This document shows, piece after piece, positions 36,105 to 42,641 of a DNA stretch of 64,000 nucleotides. The number at the start of each line of letters is the position of its first letter. Positions within the stretch are counted from its first letter, which is position 1. The notes under the pieces were generated by a model. The model was not told the origin of the DNA. It searched no databases and saw only the letters and a program-made list of their open reading frames with translations. Origin of the DNA: Streptomyces sp. NRRL B-1347 (lineage in GTDB: Bacteria; Actinomycetota; Actinomycetes; Streptomycetales; Streptomycetaceae); the NCBI RefSeq assembly GCF_000720325.1, contig NZ_JOJM01000003.1, positions 62,001 to 126,000 of the forward strand. Direction: 5' to 3'. The position numbers and the translations under genes were made by a program.

Positions 36105-37334
36105 ATGACCCTGACCTCGCTCTCCCCCGCCGCCCCGCCCCGGGGCCCCGCCGTGCGCGGCCGCCTCCTGCTGGCCGCCATCGCCGCGGCCCCCGCCGTC
36201 GTGCTGCGGCTCAGCGGGGCCGAGCCCGGCCCCGTCGTGGGCATGCTGGTCTTCGGCCTCGGCGTGCTCGCCGCCGCCGTGCTGCTGATGTGGGCCGCGG
36301 AGACCGCGCGCGCCGACATCTCCGGCGCGCTCGCCCTGGCGCTGCTCGCCTTCATCGCCGTACTGCCGGAGTACGCCGTGGACCTGTACTTCGCGTACAC
36401 CGGCGGCAGCGAACCCGCCAACGCCGCGTACGCGGCGGCGAACATGACCGGCGCCAACCGGCTCCTGATCGGCGTGGGCTGGCCGCTCGTCGCCCTCGCG
36501 GGCTATCTGGCCGCCCGCAGGAACGGGGCCCGCCCGGCCCTCGCGAGCACCACGCTCGGCGCGCACCGGCGCGTGGACATCGGCTTCCTGGCCGTGGCCG
36601 CGGTGTTCGCCTTCGTCCTGCCCCTGACCCGGCAGATCGCCTGGTACGTGCCGCTCCTCATCGTCCCCTGGTACGGCTTCTACCTGTGGCGCGTCGCCCG
36701 CTCGGGCCCCGGCGACGACGAGGAGTTCACGGGCGTGCCCGCGCGTCTGGCCCGGCTTCCCCGGCGCGGGCGCCGACTGACGACCACCGCGCTCTTCGTC
36801 GCGGCGGCCGCGGTCATCTTCGCCGCCGCCGAGCCCTTCGCCACCTCGCTGATCTCGGCGGGCAGTTCCCTGGGCGTCGACCGGTTCCTGCTGGTGCAGT
36901 GGGTCGCGCCGCTCGCCACCGAGGCGCCGGAGCTGATCGTCGCGGTCGTCTTCGCCTGGCGGCTGCGGGCCGACGACGGGCTCGGGGCGCTGCTCTCCAG
37001 CAAGGTCAACCAGTGGACGCTGCTCGTCGGCCTGCTGCCCGTCGCCTATCTCGCGGGAGGCGGCGGCTTCGGGATGCCCCTCGTCGGGCGCCAGGTGGAC
37101 GAGGTCGCGCTGACGGCCGCGCAGACCGTGCTGGCCGTCGTCATCCTGCTGGACCTGCGCTTCCGGCTCTGGGAGGCGGCGACCCTGTTCGGCCTCTTCG
37201 GCGCCCAGTTCCTGCTGCCCGCGGAGAGCGCCCGCCTCGTCCTGACCTACGTCTACCTGGGCCTGGCCGCCGTGCTCCTCGTGCCGCGGCTGCGGCACGT
37301 GGGGCCGTCGCTGCGGGCCATCGGCGGCCGGTGA
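36105..37334 (+). CDS. Sodium/calcium exchanger-type (CaCA) membrane antiporter
   Basis: The 409-residue membrane protein has about ten hydrophobic segments and two internal alpha repeats characteristic of the CaCA superfamily: the first around residues 78-118 (VLPEYAVDLYFAYTGG, ANMTGANRLLIG) and the second around 260-310 (APLATEAPELIVAVVFAWRL, LLSSKVNQWTLLVGLLP). The acidic residues in LPEYAVD and TEAPELI are the expected cation ligands. It exports calcium or another cation against sodium or protons. The start ATG at 36105 has a GGAGG site. Confidence 0.9.
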   Translation: MTLTSLSPAAPPRGPAVRGRLLLAAIAAAPAVVLRLSGAEPGPVVGMLVFGLGVLAAAVLLMWAAETARADISGALALALLAFIAVLPEYAVDLYFAYTGGSEPANAAYAAANMTGANRLLIGVGWPLVALAGYLAARRNGARPALASTTLGAHRRVDIGFLAVAAVFAFVLPLTRQIAWYVPLLIVPWYGFYLWRVARSGPGDDEEFTGVPARLARLPRRGRRLTTTALFVAAAAVIFAAAEPFATSLISAGSSLGVDRFLLVQWVAPLATEAPELIVAVVFAWRLRADDGLGALLSSKVNQWTLLVGLLPVAYLAGGGGFGMPLVGRQVDEVALTAAQTVLAVVILLDLRFRLWEAATLFGLFGAQFLLPAESARLVLTYVYLGLAAVLLVPRLRHVGPSLRAIGGR

Positions 37335-37546
37335 GCCACCGCGGCGGGCACCGGGCCGTAAAGGGTGCGGGCCGCGACGCTCGACGAGGTGCTACGGCAC
37401 CTGCGCGCGGCCGGGTCCTGGCCGGTCTCGCGCCGCCAGGACCCCAGGCCCCCGTGTACGTGGTTCCTGGAGGCCCTCACCTCGGCGCACCTCCCTCACG
37501 GTCCCGAGGGCAGCGCACGGAAACGAGCGGGTACGGAACACCGTGC
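37335..37546. other. Intergenic stretch between the antiporter and a GNAT relic
   Basis: About 210 bp between the 3' ends of convergent genes. Open frames are short and show no family similarity. A GCGGCGGGC/GGGCCGTAA segment near 37340 gives only a weak stem. Confidence 0.35.
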
Positions 37547-37720
37547 TCAGAGCGCGATGAGCCCCGCCGGGGTGGGCCTGAATCCGCAGGCCTCGAAGTA
37601 GAACGGCCGCAGTTCGTCGTCGAAGTCGACGTCCAGGACGCGATGCCCGAAGCCCTCCGCGTGCAGCGCGTTGACGTCCGCGTTGTCGAAGCCGCCCCGC
37701 CACTCGTATGTGATCGTCAT
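37547..37720 (-). pseudogene. GNAT acetyltransferase relic with internal in-frame deletion
   Basis: The 57-codon minus-strand frame joins the first about 29 residues of a GNAT-family protein (MTITYEWRGGFDNADVNALH, then AEGFGHRVLDVD) directly to its last about 26 (DDELRPFYFEACGFRPTPAG). Normal family members have roughly 90 residues between these parts, with the acetyl-CoA-binding motif (R/Q)xxGxG/A. The reading frame is unbroken, so the fusion looks like a clean deletion between two short DVD-coding sequences. The product cannot be an acetyltransferase. Family recognition is from sequence familiarity and was not searched. Confidence 0.7.
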
Positions 37721-37813
37721 GGCGCCGAGACTCGCACGCGCCGCACGGCTCATCGCGCGCGGGCCGCTCGCCGGACCGAGCCGCCCCAAAGGAGGCGGCC
37801 GCGCGGCGTCGGC

Positions 37814-38569
37814 TCACGTAGACCGCGCGAGCGCACGCGGTGACGGCCGGACCGTCGGTGCCGTCGGCTGGAACAGGGGCATGGCGAGGGCCACCGGAGG
37901 GAACGGGCGCGGTGTCCCCGCGGCCCGTCGCGGCGCCGTGGCGGGCCGGGCGCGGTCGTGCGGGCCCGGGCGGCCGTGGGCGGAGGCCAGGGTGCGGTTC
38001 AGGCGCTCGGCGGCGCGCAGCACCTCGCAGCGGCGCCAAGCGCGCAGCCAGGCCAGGCGCCACTGCTCCCACTCGCCGCCCGTCACGTCGCACACGCGCA
38101 GGAACGCGAAGAGCTGCTGGAGGTCGAGCATGGACTTGCCCGCCAGCATGCGCCGCACCGTGCTGTGCGGCAGTTCGCCGTGGTCCCCCGCGCGGTGCTC
38201 CATCTCGTCCATGGGCATCGCCCCGGCCTTGTAGTACAGCTGCTGCAAGGCGTGGATCAGCGCGTCCCTGTCGTACACGCGGTCCGGCCTCGGCACGCCC
38301 GCGCGCGGGTCGCGCTGCCGGTGCTCGGCGTAGCGCGCCGCCCGCCACAGGCTCCGCGCGTGTTTGACCGAGGCCCCGCAGGCCCGCGCGTAGGCCTCCA
38401 CCACCGGCAGCCGGGGGATCCGGGCGCCGGTGGTGGCCCGCGAGAACGTGGTGTCGGAGAAGGCGTGGGCGGAGCGGCCCGCCAGCTCCCGGTGGGTCAG
38501 ACCGGCGGCGCGCCGCTGTGCGCGCAGCCACTCCGCCAGCTTCTCCAGGCCCGGGTTGACGGTGGTCAC
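37814..38569 (-). CDS. XRE-like helix-turn-helix regulator
   Basis: The 251-residue protein has an N-terminal HTH (EKLAEWLRAQRRAAGLTHRE, then RSAHAFSDTTFSRATTGARI). The remainder, with LQQLYYKAGAMPMDEME, STVRRMLAGKSMLDLQQLFA and FLRVCDVTGGEWEQWRLAWL near 130-190, repeats the HTH-like pattern and may hold a second one. The last 50 residues are Arg/Pro-rich and disordered. Proteins of this type in Streptomyces often sit near small secreted or membrane proteins. The GTG at 38567-38569 has a CCCGGAG site. It lies 32 bp after the small membrane gene in the same direction. Confidence 0.75.
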   Translation of the reverse strand: MTTVNPGLEKLAEWLRAQRRAAGLTHRELAGRSAHAFSDTTFSRATTGARIPRLPVVEAYARACGASVKHARSLWRAARYAEHRQRDPRAGVPRPDRVYDRDALIHALQQLYYKAGAMPMDEMEHRAGDHGELPHSTVRRMLAGKSMLDLQQLFAFLRVCDVTGGEWEQWRLAWLRAWRRCEVLRAAERLNRTLASAHGRPGPHDRARPATAPRRAAGTPRPFPPVALAMPLFQPTAPTVRPSPRALARST

Positions 38570-38601
38570 CGGCCGCTCCGGGCGTCCCACGGCCGCCCCC
38601 G

Positions 38602-38817
38602 TCACCGCGCGTCCGGCGCGAGCGGGGCGCGCCGGGCCAGATGGGCGCCGACCAGGCCCGCGGCCGCCAGCACTTCGGCGATCACGACGACGGGCAGCCC
38701 GGCGACCGCGAGGGCGGCGCCGAGGACGAGCACCACGACGACGATGACGGTCTGCTCGGTTGACCGGGCCGGGGGCGTGGGCACGACGCACGACAGGCGT
38801 CGACGCGACTTCTCCAT
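38602..38817 (-). CDS. Small membrane protein (71 aa)
   Basis: The protein has a basic N-terminus (MEKSRRRLSC), a Pro/Thr-rich linker, one or two hydrophobic segments (TVIVVVVLVLGAALAVAGLP, VVVIAEVLAAAGLVGAHLA) and a charged tail. It is not recognised. It precedes the HTH gene in the same direction, 32 bp away, and the two are probably coexpressed. The upstream region contains two copies of a 15-bp repeat. Confidence 0.6.
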   Translation of the reverse strand: MEKSRRRLSCVVPTPPARSTEQTVIVVVVLVLGAALAVAGLPVVVIAEVLAAAGLVGAHLARRAPLAPDAR

Positions 38818-38939
38818 GGACTACCTCTGGATCTCGGGGTGCTGGTGTTCCGGGCCCCGCGCCACGAGGGCCGCGGGACCGACCGGGCGACGGCGTACGC
38901 CCGTCGCGCAGCATGGTGGCACCGGATCCGGGGCCCCGC

Positions 38940-39080
38940 CGGAGTTGATGCACCCCCGCCCCGCCTGCGTGACCGCCACCGCGCCCGGCACCCGCCGCCC
39001 CGGCTCCCGCGCACCGGTCGACCTGCGCGGATGCCGCCTGCCTGAACGCCGGTGACGTACCGCGGCGGAATTGATGCACC
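38940..39080. repeat. Two near-identical 15-bp repeats CGG(A)(G/A)TTGATGCACC, 126 bp apart
   Basis: CGGAGTTGATGCACC (38940-38954) and CGGAATTGATGCACC (39066-39080) differ at one position. Both lie in the 296-bp non-coding region between the small membrane gene and the sigma operon. On the minus strand they read GGTGCATCAA(C/T)TCCG. They may be binding sites for one regulator upstream of the small membrane gene, but the binder is unknown. Confidence 0.5.
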
Positions 39081-39113
39081 GAGGGGTACGTCGGGTCCCG
39101 CGGCCCGTTGCCC

Positions 39114-39866
39114 CTACTCGGTTCCGGGGTCCGCCGCCCGAGCCGGTCCTTCGGACCCGATCCGCTCCCACAGTGCCGCGAGCGACTCCTCGACGTGTGC
39201 CGGTGACTCGGTGCGGGACAGGGCCCGTTCGGTCGCGCGGAGCAGGTGCTGGACCGGGCCGTCGGGCAGGTCGGCGGAGTCCTCCGCGAGTGCGGTCCTG
39301 AGCCGGGCGAGGGCCGCGGCGCGGATGCGGTGGACCCTGCTGTCCGGCAGGCCGAGCACCGCGCCGATCTCGGCGTCCGTGAGGCCTTCGTAGAAGTACA
39401 GGGTGACGACGGTCTTCTCGCGCTCCGGCAGCGCGTCGACGGCCGGGGCCAGCAGCCGTCGCGACTCGTGGTCCTCGGCTGCCGCGTCCTGCGATGTGTC
39501 TTCGTGGCATGGCCCTTCGCGCCCCTCGCCGTCGGCGGGCGACGGCCGGCCGGGCAGCGCCCGGAGCTCGTCGAGCATCGCCCCGCGGATGCGGGTGATC
39601 GCGTACGTCTCGAACCTCGCGTCGCGGTCGGGGGAGAACCGGTCGATCGCGTCGATGAGCCCGCGCATCCCCGCGGAGGTGAGGTCCGCCCGCGCCGCGA
39701 GGTCCGGCGCGCCGACGCGCACGCGGCCCGCCACGTACGGCACCAGCGGGGCGTAGTGCAGGATCAGCTGGTCGCACAGCCGCTCGTCGCCGGTCGCCTT
39801 GTACGAGAGCCACAGCTCGTCCAGCGACGAGGGGGCGGCGGCACGCAGGTCGTGGCGGTTCGTCAC
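39114..39866 (-). CDS. WhiG/FliA-like sigma factor lacking region 3
   Basis: The 250-residue protein matches WhiG through region 2 ([79 protein letters not shown]) and region 4 ([40 protein letters not shown]). Between them, WhiG has the region-3 segment beginning DWIPRSVR. Here it is replaced by about 35 low-complexity residues. A C-terminal extension of about 60 residues follows region 4. This is unusual: WhiG-type factors normally keep region 3. The GTG start at 39864-39866 overlaps the upstream ECF gene stop. Last gene of a three-gene operon. Confidence 0.8.
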   Translation of the reverse strand: MTNRHDLRAAAPSSLDELWLSYKATGDERLCDQLILHYAPLVPYVAGRVRVGAPDLAARADLTSAGMRGLIDAIDRFSPDRDARFETYAITRIRGAMLDELRALPGRPSPADGEGREGPCHEDTSQDAAAEDHESRRLLAPAVDALPEREKTVVTLYFYEGLTDAEIGAVLGLPDSRVHRIRAAALARLRTALAEDSADLPDGPVQHLLRATERALSRTESPAHVEESLAALWERIGSEGPARAADPGTE

Positions 39867-40426
39867 TGCTCCTCGCCCTCCTCTCCGTCGAGCAGGCCCA
39901 TGCGCCGCAGCTCCGCCGACAGCGGCGCCAGCGTCCGCCGCGCCTGGCTGAGCAGGACGCGCACGGTCGACTCCTTGACGCCCATCAGCTCGGCGACCTC
40001 GCGCGCGGGGAGACCCGCGATGTGACGGAGGGCCACCGCCTCGCGTTGCCGCTCGGGCAGCCGCGCGATCCCTCGGCACACCATGAGGTAGCCCTCCTTC
40101 ACGTCCATGAGCGCCGCCATCCCGGGGGTGCGGGCCGGCTGGTCGACGTCGTCGAGAGGAGCACTGCGCGCGTGCGGGCGGCACAGGTCAACGGCCTTGC
40201 GGACCACTGTGGTGGTGAGCCAGGGGCCCCACGCCTCCACCGGCTTCGCGTGCGGGTCGTTCATGCGGCGCCAGCACTCGTAGAACGCCTCCTGCACGGC
40301 GTCGTGCGCCAGCGCGCGCATTCCCCCGCACACGAGGGCGGCCTTGCCGAGCAGCCTCGGCCGGAGCTGCCTGTACAGGGCGTCGAACGCGGCGGCGCCG
40401 ACGCGCGGCCCTGGCTGACCGGGCAT
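39863..40426 (-). CDS. ECF-type sigma factor
   Basis: The 187-residue protein has the compact region 2/region 4 layout of ECF sigma factors: [35 protein letters not shown] and [17 protein letters not shown] in region 2, then [20 protein letters not shown] and [19 protein letters not shown] in region 4. It ends in a Glu-rich tail. Its ATG directly follows the stop of the upstream small membrane gene (TGA-ATG), and its stop overlaps the WhiG-like gene start. Anti-sigma factor domains are not evident elsewhere in the operon apart from the small membrane protein. Confidence 0.85.
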   Translation of the reverse strand: MPGQPGPRVGAAAFDALYRQLRPRLLGKAALVCGGMRALAHDAVQEAFYECWRRMNDPHAKPVEAWGPWLTTTVVRKAVDLCRPHARSAPLDDVDQPARTPGMAALMDVKEGYLMVCRGIARLPERQREAVALRHIAGLPAREVAELMGVKESTVRVLLSQARRTLAPLSAELRRMGLLDGEEGEEQ

Positions 40427-40645
40427 TCACCGCTGCTCCTCGTCGGCGACCCTGACGGTCCAGGAGACGCCGTCCTGTTCGGTCACCTCGGCGGAGCCGC
40501 CGCCCCGGGACAGCCTCCGCAGCACGGCCGTCATCGTGTCACGCCGGACCGCTTCGCGGACCCTGTACGCGTGGGCCCGCGCCACGATCCCCAGCGCGGC
40601 ACCCGCGCCGCCTCCCAGACACACCCACCCCCACGCTGTGAGCAC
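40427..40645 (-). CDS. Small membrane-anchored protein, possible sigma-associated
   Basis: The 72-residue protein starts with a hydrophobic helix (VLTAWGWVCLGGGAGAALGI) followed by a basic helical region (RVREAVRRDTMTAVLRRLSR) and a short charged tail. It is the first gene of the operon with the two sigma factors and its stop abuts the ECF start. It could be an anchor or a mini anti-sigma factor, but it has no ZAS or RsiG-like motif, so this is inference from position only. The GTG at 40643-40645 has a GAGGAGG site. Confidence 0.6.
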   Translation of the reverse strand: MLTAWGWVCLGGGAGAALGIVARAHAYRVREAVRRDTMTAVLRRLSRGGGSAEVTEQDGVSWTVRVADEEQR

Positions 40646-40836
40646 GGTGGCGTCCTCCTCTCCGCTCTTCCTGCCGCCGGGAATCCCCGACACCCCGTAG
40701 AGCGGCGCGGCCCCGAAAGTGCGTAGGCGGAGCCCCGGACTTCCCGCACGCGGTCGTGTACGCCGGGACTCCCCGGGTACCCGACGGTCTCCCACTGCGA
40801 GTCCAGCCCCTGCACACGACACGAGGGAGGTCCAGC

Positions 40837-41073
40837 ATGACCAGCGGCACCAGGACCGGTGATGTGACCGGCACGCGGGACAAGGACTACGACCTGGTCT
40901 GGTACGTCGAGGCGTGCCTGAGCAACGCCCTGCGGCTCGAGGCGTACGTCAAGGACGCGGAGCGCGCCAAGGACACCGAGGTCGCGGAGTTGTTCCGCAA
41001 GGCGCAGGCCGACAGCCGCAAGGGCGCCGAGCTCGGCAAGAAGCTGCTGCGCTCGCGCCTGCAAGAAGGCTGA
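40837..41073 (+). CDS. Small helical protein of unknown function (78 aa)
   Basis: After about 16 disordered residues the protein is almost wholly helical (DKDYDLVWYVEACLSNALRL, EAYVKDAERAKDTEVAELFR, KAQADSRKGAELGKKLLRSR). The repeated amphipathic pattern suggests a helical hairpin or a ferritin-like mini-domain. I do not recognise a named family. A strong GAGGGAGG site precedes the ATG at 40837-40839. It is divergent from the sigma operon and followed by a good terminator. Confidence 0.7.
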   Translation: MTSGTRTGDVTGTRDKDYDLVWYVEACLSNALRLEAYVKDAERAKDTEVAELFRKAQADSRKGAELGKKLLRSRLQEG

Positions 41074-41085
41074 CGGACCGCGACG

Positions 41086-41114
41086 GGCCTCCTCACCCAG
41101 CCGGTGGGGAGGCC
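41086..41114 (+). terminator. Hairpin terminator after the 78-aa gene
   Basis: GGCCTCCTCACC (41086-41097) and GGTGGGGAGGCC (41103-41114) form a 12-bp stem with one mismatch, loop CAGCC, beginning 12 bp after the stop. The stem is GC-rich and followed only by a short T run, as usual in Streptomyces. Confidence 0.7.
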
Positions 41115-41281
41115 TTCCGCCGACCGGGCGGCCGCCGTCGGCTGAACGCCGCGCCAACGTCCTCCGGCCTCACGACGCGTCAGAAACAGTCCGTCCCCCG
41201 GGCCCGATACGATCTCGATCACGTGTGGGCTCCTGCGGGCCCCGACCACTTCGAGACGCAGGCAAGGCTGGGGGAACTCCC

Positions 41282-42568
41282 ATGGTGAGAACTGGGTTCG
41301 TACGGACGGCGACGGTGGCCGTGACCGGTGTGATGCTGGCGGCGGTGGGCACGGCCCACGCGTCGGCCGCCGAGTCCGCCGCGGAGCCGGTGCCGGACGC
41401 GGCGGGCGTCAAGGCCGCCCTGGAGCGCACCGTCGCGGCGGGCGCGCCCGGCGCGTTCGCGGTGATCCGGGACCACGACACCCCGGGCGTCGACCGCACG
41501 GTCGCCGTCGGCAAGGCGAACCTCGACGGCACTCCCATGAACGGCGAGTGGCGCTTCCGCGTCGGCAGCAACACCAAGATGTTCACCGCCGCCCTGGTGC
41601 TGCGCCTCGCCGACAAGGGCCGCGTCGACCTGGACAAGCCGGTGCGCGAGTACCTCCCGGCCGGCACCCTGCCCGCCGACTGGAACATGACCGTCCGCCA
41701 GGTGATGCAGCACCGCTCGGGCATCTACGACCACACCAACGAGCTCCTCGAGCAGCCCGGCGAGGAGACCACCGACGCGTTCGAGAAGCGCATCCGCAAC
41801 ACCGTGTACAAGCCTGCCGACCTCGTGGCGCGCTCGGTCAAGCGCGGCCCGCAGAGCACGCCCGGCACCAAGTACTCGTACTCGAACACCAACTACGTCC
41901 TGCTGGGCATGGCGATCGAGCACCTCACGGGCGACACGTACGCGAACGTGCTCCGCAAGGAGATCATCAAGCCGCTGGGCCTGAAGAAGACCTCGTACGT
42001 GGTCCCGAAGAAGACCATCTCCGGGTCGCACGTCACCGGCTACCTGACCAACGACGACCGCACCAAGCCGCTGCTCGACTCCACCAAGCAGAACGGCTCC
42101 TGGGTCGGCAGCGCGGGCGCCGTCATCTCCTCGGCCGCCGACATGGACCGCTTCCTCACCGCGCTCCTCTCGGGGGACTCCGGCGAGCTGATCTCCGACA
42201 AGTCGCGGGGCGAGATGACGACCGTGCTGCCCACGCCGACGGCGAACGTCAGCTACGGCCTCGGTCTGCGCGAGATCGCCCTGTCCTGCGGCAAGGTCTA
42301 CGGCCACGGCGGCATCGTGCAGGGCTACCAGACCCAGTCCTTCTCCACGCGCGCGGGCGACCGCACCGTGGTGGTCTTCGCCAACGCCTCCAACAACAGC
42401 TCGGTGACGCAGGGCCTCACGAACACCCTCGAACCGGCCTTCTGCGGCAGCAAGCCGTCCCCGGCCGCGAAGAGCTCGCAGCGCGCCCCGCGCTCGGCGG
42501 ACGTGAACACCGGCCGCCCCGAGCTGCGCACTCCGTGGGTGCCGGTCGTCGAGGACAGCCGCATCTGA
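41282..42568 (+). CDS. Secreted serine hydrolase (beta-lactamase class C / DD-peptidase family)
   Basis: The 428-residue protein begins with a Sec-type signal peptide (TATVAVTGVMLAAVGTAHA, then ASAAES cleavage site near residue 30). Active-site motifs are SNTK near residue 98 (SxxK), YSNTNY near 200 (YxN) and GHGG near 342 (KTG equivalent). The family includes DD-carboxypeptidases, class C beta-lactamases and esterases; the domain is complete with about 50 extra disordered residues at the C-terminus. The ATG at 41282 follows a GGGGGAAC site and a GATACGAT -10-like element. It may act on peptidoglycan or D-amino-acid peptides. Confidence 0.9.
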   Translation: MVRTGFVRTATVAVTGVMLAAVGTAHASAAESAAEPVPDAAGVKAALERTVAAGAPGAFAVIRDHDTPGVDRTVAVGKANLDGTPMNGEWRFRVGSNTKMFTAALVLRLADKGRVDLDKPVREYLPAGTLPADWNMTVRQVMQHRSGIYDHTNELLEQPGEETTDAFEKRIRNTVYKPADLVARSVKRGPQSTPGTKYSYSNTNYVLLGMAIEHLTGDTYANVLRKEIIKPLGLKKTSYVVPKKTISGSHVTGYLTNDDRTKPLLDSTKQNGSWVGSAGAVISSAADMDRFLTALLSGDSGELISDKSRGEMTTVLPTPTANVSYGLGLREIALSCGKVYGHGGIVQGYQTQSFSTRAGDRTVVVFANASNNSSVTQGLTNTLEPAFCGSKPSPAAKSSQRAPRSADVNTGRPELRTPWVPVVEDSRI

Positions 42569-42585
42569 CGCCTCACCAGGTGAGC

Positions 42586-42620
42586 GGCCCGCGGGCGGGG
42601 TGCGTCCCCGCCTGCGGGCC
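42586..42620. terminator. Bidirectional hairpin terminator
   Basis: GGCCCGCGGGCGGGG (42586-42600) and CCCCGCCTGCGGGCC (42606-42620) form a 15-bp stem with one mismatch and loop TGCGT. It lies between the convergent hydrolase and ABC permease genes and can serve both. Confidence 0.75.
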
Positions 42621-42641
42621 CGGTCGGCCGGAAGCCGCGGG

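Noticed and set aside
41225..41281. Earlier start of the secreted serine hydrolase
   Set aside because: An in-frame upstream start would place about 19 charged residues before the signal peptide; the ATG at 41282 has the ribosome site and gives a normal signal sequence.
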